Translations under genes and position numbers: made by a program | Notes under the pieces: generated by a model | The model's database searches: none | The model's input: the letters and a program-made list of their open reading frames with translations, nothing else | What the model was told of the DNA's origin: nothing | Shown: positions 24,709 to 30,927 of the stretch, piece after piece | How positions within the stretch are numbered: position 1 is the first letter of the stretch | Layout of the letters: every line of letters begins with the position of its first letter | Origin: Bacteroidota bacterium | Lineage (GTDB): Bacteria > Bacteroidota > Bacteroidia > Bacteroidales > JAAUTT01 | NCBI GenBank assembly: GCA_023429135.1 | Contig: JAEYWD010000072.1 | Span: 1-42,899 of the forward strand | Direction of reading: 5' to 3' | Length of the DNA stretch: 42,899 nt

Positions 24709-25590
24709 ATGAAAAGGTTGATTTCGATTGCATGTGTTTTATTTTTCCTATTATTTACAAGTAATTTATTGAAAGCTCAGGAAGCGGAGCAATCTGGTGA
24801 GGACCAACCTGACAACCGACCTGTGAAAGGCTGGTTTGACGCAGCCCAGTTAATAGATATGCAAACACCAATTACTCCGGCGAAAGGATCGCTGGAACTG
24901 CTTATCCACCACCGTTTCGGTAATGTAAAAGAGAACAAGTTTGATGATATTTTCGGGCTCTATGCTGCATCCAATATCAGGATGGGATTTAATTACGGCG
25001 TTACCGACAAAATAATGGTTGGTATAGGAACCGAAAAAGATCGTAAACTTCAGGATCTTCATTGGAAATATGCCATTTTACAGCAAACCCGTTCAGGTAG
25101 CGTACCTTTCTCTTTAAGTTATTATGGTAATGTTGCTTTGGATGCCCGCGGTGAAGAATTTTTTGGCCCGGAAGCAACCTATAAATATATGCACCGCTTC
25201 TCTTATTTTACCCAGTTTATTTTAGCACGTAAATTCAGTGAGACTGTTTCGTTCCAGGTAGCTCCTTCGTTTATGTATTTTAATGCGGTTGACCGCAAAT
25301 ACAGTAATTACAATATTGGAGCTTCTGCCTGTGGTAAAATTAAATTTGCTCCGGGCTGGGGTGCAACTTTCGAATACGACCAGGCCTACCTTACCGGAAA
25401 GGGCGACAACGCATTTACTCCCAAACCTAACTTTGCTTTTGGTTTCGAGAAAGGAACTGCAACGCATGCATTTCAGGTATTCGTGGCCAGCTACAGAAGT
25501 ATTATCAGCCAATATAATATGGCCATGAACGAGGCTGAGTTCTTCTCAGGTGGTCTTTCATTAGGTTTTAACATTACCGTAAGGTTTTAA
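24709..25590 (+). CDS. DUF5777-type outer-membrane beta-barrel protein
   Basis: A 293-residue protein with a signal peptide (about 1-22, ending LKAQ) and alternating beta strands with many aromatic and glycine residues, closing on FSGGLSLGFNITVRF with a terminal Phe, typical of outer-membrane barrels. The opening KGWFDAAQLIDMQTPITPAKGSLELLIHHRFG is the pattern I associate with DUF5777. These barrels commonly lie in cytochrome clusters of Bacteroidota. Whether it is a passive porin or a sheath for a cytochrome is not visible. It sits between the monohaem lipoprotein and the seven-haem cytochrome (nine bases to the next start). Confidence 0.82.
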   Translation: MKRLISIACVLFFLLFTSNLLKAQEAEQSGEDQPDNRPVKGWFDAAQLIDMQTPITPAKGSLELLIHHRFGNVKENKFDDIFGLYAASNIRMGFNYGVTDKIMVGIGTEKDRKLQDLHWKYAILQQTRSGSVPFSLSYYGNVALDARGEEFFGPEATYKYMHRFSYFTQFILARKFSETVSFQVAPSFMYFNAVDRKYSNYNIGASACGKIKFAPGWGATFEYDQAYLTGKGDNAFTPKPNFAFGFEKGTATHAFQVFVASYRSIISQYNMAMNEAEFFSGGLSLGFNITVRF

Positions 25591-25599
25591 TAGGTTTAA

Positions 25600-26577
25600 A
25601 TGGTAAGGCAATTCTTCTTTTCAGCAAGCTGTCTTATTTTTATTTTGTTATTTGCAACTCCTCTGAATGCTCAGGATGTTACACAAGCAAATCCGGAGCC
25701 CAAGAAACCTGTTTTTTTCAGAAATGAAAATAACACTTGTCTCAGATGCCATGCAAATTACCATTACGAGTTTCCAAACTCAGACAGCAGCCGGGTAATC
25801 CGCAAGGAACTATGTTCCAATTATGTGATAGACACGGCTTTATTTTATAGTTCGAATCACAAAACCTTTAAATGTACCGACTGTCATTCGGAGGATTTTA
25901 GCAAATATCCACACGATGCCAATCTGAAAGCTGAACAAAATTACGCCTGCATGGATTGCCATGCGGGCGATGAAGCTTATGCAAAGTACCATTTCGAGGA
26001 AATAACTGCTCATTTTGAAAACAGCGTTCATTTTAAGTCCGATAAGGATGCTTTTACTTGCTGGCAATGCCACGATCCGCATACTTATAAAACAAATGCA
26101 CGGGTTAGTAAAAATGTTACCAAAACTGTTCTGTACGACAATAATATTTGTCTGGGATGCCATGCAAATATAAACCGTATGGAAGTTTTAACCACCAAGG
26201 ATAAAGCCAATATCGTTCAAAAGCATGACTGGCTGCCTAATCAGGAACTTCATTTCAAGAATGTACGCTGTGTTGAATGTCATGCCCGGCAGAATGACAC
26301 TTTACTGGTTTCTCATAAAATATTACCAAAAGCCAAAGCAGTTCATCTTTGTGCCGAATGTCATTCGCAAAACTCATTGCTTATGGCTTCGCTATACAAA
26401 TATAAAGTGAAGCAGAACCGGCAGCAGTATGGATTCCTGAACAGTGTTATTTTAAATGAATCGTTTGTTATCGGAGCAAACCGTAATTATTACCTGAATG
26501 TGATCAGTATAGCCCTGGCTGCTCTTACATTTTCAGGAATATTAATTCATTTGTTATTAAGGATTTTTAAACGCTAG
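25600..26577 (+). CDS. seven-haem membrane-anchored cytochrome c
   Basis: A 325-residue protein with a signal peptide (ending LNAQ), seven CxxCH sites (CLRCH, CTDCH, CMDCH, CWQCH, CLGCH, CVECH, CAECH) and a C-terminal membrane helix (about 300-322, YYLNVISIALAALTFSGILIHLLL). Extra His residues near each site fit bis-His ligation as in cytochrome c3/NrfB-like electron carriers. It would be a periplasmic electron relay tethered to the inner membrane, taking electrons from the cytochrome b / NrfD module encoded next. By position it parallels the multihaem subunit of Hmc or Qrc complexes. The cytochrome b gene starts five bases after its stop. Confidence 0.92.
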   Translation: MVRQFFFSASCLIFILLFATPLNAQDVTQANPEPKKPVFFRNENNTCLRCHANYHYEFPNSDSSRVIRKELCSNYVIDTALFYSSNHKTFKCTDCHSEDFSKYPHDANLKAEQNYACMDCHAGDEAYAKYHFEEITAHFENSVHFKSDKDAFTCWQCHDPHTYKTNARVSKNVTKTVLYDNNICLGCHANINRMEVLTTKDKANIVQKHDWLPNQELHFKNVRCVECHARQNDTLLVSHKILPKAKAVHLCAECHSQNSLLMASLYKYKVKQNRQQYGFLNSVILNESFVIGANRNYYLNVISIALAALTFSGILIHLLLRIFKR

Positions 26578-26582
26578 TTTTC

Positions 26583-27200
26583 ATGAACAAAGTCTATTTT
26601 TATCCGGTGTGGATCCGGGTTTGGCATACTATAAATGCAATTATGTGTCTTTTATTAATCCTTACAGGTGTAAGTATGCAGTATTCAAGTATCGAGAATC
26701 CTATCATCCGTTTTGATCATGCTGTTGCCTGGCACAACGTAACCGGAATAATACTTACCATCAATTATCTTATTTTCTTTTTTGGAAATAAGTATTTAAA
26801 CAATGGCCGGCATTATAACATTCATTGGAAAGGGTTCTGGCCAGGCATATTCAAACAATTCAATTATTATCTTTTTGGAATTTTTAAACATCAGAAACCA
26901 CCGTTTCCAATAACTCAAGCACGTAAATTCAACCCATTGCAGCAATTATCCTATGCATTTATTATGTATGGTTTTGTGCCGGTGATGTTTGTTACCGGCT
27001 GGGCATTGCTTTTTCCGGGACTTGTGGTAAATGATGTTTTTGGTAACATTGGTTTGTTTATAACCGATTTGATCCATGTTATTGCTGGTTTTATCGTGTC
27101 ACTGTTTATGATTGTCCATATATATTTTTGCACAATTGGTCATAAACCCAGCAGTCATTTTAAAGCCATGGCAACCGGTTATCATGAAATACATGAATAA
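26583..27200 (+). CDS. membrane cytochrome b subunit
   Basis: A 205-residue protein with four to five membrane helices and the features of the hydrogenase/thiosulfate-reductase cytochrome b family. It has RVWHTINA in helix 1, FDHAVAWHN at the next, and a C-terminal helix with HVIAGFIVSLFMIVHIYF, giving His residues for two b haems. It would exchange electrons with quinone and pass them to the seven-haem cytochrome or ferredoxin subunit. It starts five bases after the seven-haem gene and is followed 23 bases later by the ferredoxin gene. Confidence 0.9.
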   Translation: MNKVYFYPVWIRVWHTINAIMCLLLILTGVSMQYSSIENPIIRFDHAVAWHNVTGIILTINYLIFFFGNKYLNNGRHYNIHWKGFWPGIFKQFNYYLFGIFKHQKPPFPITQARKFNPLQQLSYAFIMYGFVPVMFVTGWALLFPGLVVNDVFGNIGLFITDLIHVIAGFIVSLFMIVHIYFCTIGHKPSSHFKAMATGYHEIHE

Positions 27201-27223
27201 AATTACTCTTGAAAAATAAAGTT

Positions 27224-28213
27224 ATGGAAAAAAGTGAAGCAAGGAAATCAAGAAGAAACTTCCTGAAGCTTGGACTTGGAGCGGGAGCGGCATCGATTGC
27301 CGGTTTGGCGGGAGTCAAAATCGCAAACGGAGGAGAGCCGGCAGACAATAAAGAGTTAAAGGAGACTATTAAAGTACTAACCCCTGACGGTAAAGTTGTT
27401 GAAGTCGAAAAATCATCCATTTTACCACCCAAAAATATTTTTATCGACCGTAAACAAGCGCATAAGGGTATTCCGGGAAGAAAATTCGTAATGGTAATTG
27501 ACCTGGCAAAATGTAAAAACGCACGGAAATGTGTTGATGCATGCCAGGAAGGGCATAAACTGCCACATGATCATGAGTGGATAAAACTTTATCTGCTTAA
27601 AGATTCGGACAACACGGCACCTTATTGGTTCCCAAAACCATGTTACCATTGCGATAATCCTCTTTGTGTTAGTGTTTGCCCCGTAGGCGCCACCTATAAG
27701 AGAACCGACGGTATTGTACTTGTCGATGCTGAACGGTGTATTGGCTGTAAGTTCTGTATGACTGGTTGTCCTTATTCTGCCCGTGTTTTTCACTGGAAAA
27801 AACCGGAAGTGAAAGTGGACGAAAACACGCCCTATTCTCCTGAAACCAATGTTCCTCCCAAGGAAGGAACTGTTGGCAAATGCGTATTCTGCCCGGATAA
27901 GCTGCGAAATAACGAGCTACCCAGATGTGCAACAGCATGCCCTATGGGAGTAATTTATTTCGGCGATCTTCTCGAGGATACTGTTACCAATGGAACCGAA
28001 ACAGTCCGTTTCAGTGAGCTTATTGCTACACGAGGCGGATACCGGCATATGGAACATCTTGGTACCGAACCATCGGTTTATTATCTGCCGCCTCACGAAC
28101 GTCAATTCCCCTGGGAACGCGGTTACGAAGGAATACCCGATTCTATAAAATCGCGGTACGATAATTTAGATGTGATTAAGGAAACATTCAGGAAAGACTC
28201 AAATCCCCAATAA
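27224..28213 (+). CDS. Tat-exported four-cluster ferredoxin subunit (HmcB/NrfC-like)
   Basis: A 329-residue protein. I use ATG 27224 because the in-frame TTG at 27209 adds five residues not needed for the Tat signal. The start has SRRNFLKLGLGAGAASIAGLAG. Four cluster motifs follow: cluster A at Cys97, Ala100, Cys103, Cys107; then Cys140/143/148/152; Cys172/175/178/182; Cys220/223/235/239. In cluster A the second cysteine of the usual C-x2-C-x2-C-x3-C is Ala, so it may hold a [3Fe-4S] or otherwise altered centre. The family carries electrons between quinone-interacting NrfD subunits and periplasmic partners. The NrfD gene follows four bases on. Confidence 0.92.
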   Translation: MEKSEARKSRRNFLKLGLGAGAASIAGLAGVKIANGGEPADNKELKETIKVLTPDGKVVEVEKSSILPPKNIFIDRKQAHKGIPGRKFVMVIDLAKCKNARKCVDACQEGHKLPHDHEWIKLYLLKDSDNTAPYWFPKPCYHCDNPLCVSVCPVGATYKRTDGIVLVDAERCIGCKFCMTGCPYSARVFHWKKPEVKVDENTPYSPETNVPPKEGTVGKCVFCPDKLRNNELPRCATACPMGVIYFGDLLEDTVTNGTETVRFSELIATRGGYRHMEHLGTEPSVYYLPPHERQFPWERGYEGIPDSIKSRYDNLDVIKETFRKDSNPQ

Positions 28214-28216
28214 TAT

Positions 28217-29548
28217 ATGGAAAAGACCTCGGATTTTTTATTAAAGGAATTTGCTCCGCAACTTGAGAATCCATCAAAAAAATGGTGGGTAATTTTCGGA
28301 GTAATGTTGTTGTTGTTTATAATAGGGATTTATGGACTGGTTTATCAGATCAGGTATGGTCACGATGTAACAGGTATGCGCGATCATGTAGTTTGGGGAG
28401 TTTACATTGTAAATTTCATTTTCTTTATGGGATTAAGTTATGCTGGCGCTATTATCTCAGGAGCATTACATCTCATGAAAACACCATGGAGAAAGCCTAT
28501 TATGCGAATGGGAGAATTGATTACCGTTATTTCTCTGTTAATTGGACCTTGTTTTATTCTTTTCTGCGTAGGCCGTTTCGACAGGCTTCATTATCTCTTG
28601 ATTTATCCGCGTATCCAATCGCCCATCACATGGGACGTTATCGCAATTATGACCGATATTGTTGGTTGTTTACTTTATTTGTATCTTTCGTTTATTGAAG
28701 ATTTCGCAAAGCTAAGAGATTATGCAGGACTGAACGTTCCATCCTGGAAAAAGAAGCTATATACTTTTTTAGCTATGAATTACAGAGGTACACCACAACA
28801 AGTTAAACTTATAAAAAGAAGTAAAAATATCATGGCTGCCATGGTTATCGCTATTGCCATTATAGTTTACTCCGTTTTGGCATGGATTTTTGGTGTTACT
28901 CTTCAGCCGGGGTGGCACAGTACTATTTTCGGACCTTATTTTGTTATTGCCGCAGTATATTCGGGAACCGGATTACTGATTGTATTGATGTGGTTCTACC
29001 GTAAAATATTTAAGCTTGAGCAATATATTACCCGGCAACATTTTGTGAATGTTGGTATTATGCTGCTTATTCTTGGCGCCTTTTATGGGTATTTTACCTT
29101 CAGCGACTATCTTACTAAATGGTATGGTTCGGTTAGAATGGATAAAATTTTGATTGACCATCTTTTTAAAGAGTATTTCTGGGAATTTGTACTTGCAAAC
29201 TACGTTGGTGTAATTGTTCCGATGGTCATTCTTGCCTTCAGACGCTTACGAACAGTTAACCTCATAACTTTTGGGGCACTGGTCACGCTTATTTCTCTTT
29301 GGTTTAACCGGTACCTCATTGTGGTTCCTACTCTTGAAACACCATTTTTGCCCATACAGGACGATCGGTTAGCATGGGTTAAATATTCGCCCACATGGGT
29401 CGAGTTCTCCCTTTTTACCGCGGGTATAGCTGTTTTTATTATGCTTTTGATGCTGGCAGCCAAATTTATACCTATCATTTCTATTTCGGAAATGACTGAG
29501 AAGGAAGAGGTAGAAGAGACATCTAATTATGCAAATAAAACCGTTTAG
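28217..29548 (+). CDS. NrfD/PsrC-type polytopic quinone-interacting subunit
   Basis: A 443-residue protein with about ten membrane helices, first at 22-42 and last near 400-425, as in long NrfD/PsrC/HmcC proteins. The segment HVVWGVYIVNFIFFMGLSYAGAIISGALHL and PIMRMGELITVISLLIGPCFILFCVGRFDRLHYL belong to the typical quinone-pocket region. It should work with the ferredoxin subunit encoded immediately upstream and may move protons as in other NrfD complexes, although that cannot be judged here. The next gene begins three bases after its stop. Confidence 0.93.
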   Translation: MEKTSDFLLKEFAPQLENPSKKWWVIFGVMLLLFIIGIYGLVYQIRYGHDVTGMRDHVVWGVYIVNFIFFMGLSYAGAIISGALHLMKTPWRKPIMRMGELITVISLLIGPCFILFCVGRFDRLHYLLIYPRIQSPITWDVIAIMTDIVGCLLYLYLSFIEDFAKLRDYAGLNVPSWKKKLYTFLAMNYRGTPQQVKLIKRSKNIMAAMVIAIAIIVYSVLAWIFGVTLQPGWHSTIFGPYFVIAAVYSGTGLLIVLMWFYRKIFKLEQYITRQHFVNVGIMLLILGAFYGYFTFSDYLTKWYGSVRMDKILIDHLFKEYFWEFVLANYVGVIVPMVILAFRRLRTVNLITFGALVTLISLWFNRYLIVVPTLETPFLPIQDDRLAWVKYSPTWVEFSLFTAGIAVFIMLLMLAAKFIPIISISEMTEKEEVEETSNYANKTV

Positions 29549-29550
29549 CC

Positions 29551-30417
29551 ATGAGACCTCAATATATCTTAAGTTTATTATTTCTATTGATCATTGCTCC
29601 CGATGCTTTAATAGCCCAGGAAGCTGAAAAAAAGACACCTGATCTGATGTTTACTGTAAAAAAGCTTGGTGATGGCAGTTTAGAACTGAAATCGCGGCTT
29701 ACTTACATGGAGAAGAAAATTGATTACACCATTGTGGGTGCAAAAATCAATTATACAATTGGAGCTGATTCTCTGATAAATATTGAAAATAACATCACCG
29801 ATAAAAACGGATATGCCTATGCATTTATTAAGCCTGGAACTAAAATCCCCAGAACAAAAGATGGCGTTATAACTGCTAATGCTGAATATTCGGGAAGCGA
29901 TATATACGAATCGGCCACGGGAGAAGCTATTTTTACAGATGCACGTATAAAAGTTATCTGCGAAATGGTTGATACAATTAAAACTGTTAAAGTAGAAGGC
30001 TTCAGAATTAATGCCGACGGAAGTGAAATCCCTCTCACTGATGAAGCGGTTACAGTGTCGGTTCAACGTATGTTCAGCAAGCTTCCTGTAGGTGATGCAA
30101 CCCTTGATGCGGCGGGTACCGGCTCAATAGAATTCCCAACCAATCTGCCCGGTGATTCATTAGGAAACATCCATGTTGTAGCATTCATTGCAGAACATGA
30201 TATTTACGGTAACGTTGAAGCGGACGCTATCGTACAATGGGGTATTCCTAAACAAAAAGTTCTGGTAACACACCGCGCTTTATGGACCCAGATTGCTCCT
30301 ATGTGGATGATTGTAAGTTTAACCATTCTTTTAATTGGAGTATGGGCTCACTATACATACGTAGTGATTCAGTTAATTCATATAAAAATAAAAGGTAAAA
30401 AAGCTGTTGTAGAATAA
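29551..30417 (+). CDS. extracytoplasmic Ig-like subunit with C-terminal membrane anchor
   Basis: A 288-residue protein with a signal peptide (about 1-22, ending LIAQ), a beta-rich domain (about 25-245) with strand patterns such as KNGYAYAFIKPGTKIP and GVITANAEYSGSDIYES, and one C-terminal membrane helix (about 255-278, PMWMIVSLTILLIGVWAHYTYVVIQL). I do not know a named family. It has no haem or metal motif, so it may scaffold the periplasmic face of the complex. It is embedded between NrfD and the cytochrome c, three bases after the former, so it belongs to the same operon. Confidence 0.8.
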   Translation: MRPQYILSLLFLLIIAPDALIAQEAEKKTPDLMFTVKKLGDGSLELKSRLTYMEKKIDYTIVGAKINYTIGADSLINIENNITDKNGYAYAFIKPGTKIPRTKDGVITANAEYSGSDIYESATGEAIFTDARIKVICEMVDTIKTVKVEGFRINADGSEIPLTDEAVTVSVQRMFSKLPVGDATLDAAGTGSIEFPTNLPGDSLGNIHVVAFIAEHDIYGNVEADAIVQWGIPKQKVLVTHRALWTQIAPMWMIVSLTILLIGVWAHYTYVVIQLIHIKIKGKKAVVE

Positions 30418-30427
30418 TTTTAAAAAA

Positions 30428-30432
30428 GGAGG
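30428..30432 (+). promoter_or_regulatory. strong Shine-Dalgarno before the last cytochrome
   Basis: GGAGG lies four bases before the ATG at 30437. Members of this phylum seldom show such sites, because anti-Shine-Dalgarno use is generally weak in Bacteroidota. Confidence 0.5.
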
Positions 30433-30436
30433 TAAT

Positions 30437-30847
30437 ATGAAAAATGCAATCAAATTTTTATCATCTATTGCTGGTGTAGTATTGGCAGTAGTTCTTTTAA
30501 TGTCGTTTGTTTCGGCTCAGCCTAAACCCTGGGATGTACCTGCTAACTATAAAACAATGAAGAACCCGCAGAAAGCATCTCCGGAATCCATTGCCAATGG
30601 AAAAGCTCTGTACAACCAGAACTGTGCATCGTGCCATGGTAAAAAAGGTTTAGGTGATGGTCCTAAGTCCCGTACATTAGACACTCCTTCGGGAGATATG
30701 TCCAAGCCTGCTTATCAGAACCAGACTGATGGTGAACATTTCTACAAAACTAAATTTGGCAGAGGTGATATGCCTAAATATGACAAGAAGATAGACGACA
30801 AGGATATTTGGGACATGGTAAATTACATGAGAACTTTTAAACAATAG
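30437..30847 (+). CDS. class I cytochrome c, last gene of the operon
   Basis: A 136-residue protein with a signal peptide or anchor (about 1-27, ending SAQ). The haem site CASCH is at 63-67 (Cys63, Cys66, His67), and GRGDMPKY (Met112) gives the usual Met ligand, so this is a standard low-spin class I cytochrome c. It would act as the soluble or membrane-tethered electron acceptor/donor of the complex in the periplasm. It sits 20 bases after the Ig-like subunit, with a terminator immediately after. Confidence 0.9.
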   Translation: MKNAIKFLSSIAGVVLAVVLLMSFVSAQPKPWDVPANYKTMKNPQKASPESIANGKALYNQNCASCHGKKGLGDGPKSRTLDTPSGDMSKPAYQNQTDGEHFYKTKFGRGDMPKYDKKIDDKDIWDMVNYMRTFKQ

Positions 30848-30872
30848 TTCCCTGAGTATTTAGGAATTAAGG

Positions 30873-30899
30873 GCGGGGGCGAAAGTTTCCGCTTTTTTT
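30873..30899 (+). terminator. Rho-independent terminator of the electron-transfer operon
   Basis: GCGGGGGC (30873-30880), GAAA loop, GTTTCCGC (30885-30892), then seven T. Pairing includes three G-U pairs. It ends the eight-gene operon, 26 bases after the last stop, before the convergent AAA+ gene. Confidence 0.85.
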
Positions 30900-30927
30900 G
30901 TTTAAAGTTGGATATATTGTAATACCA

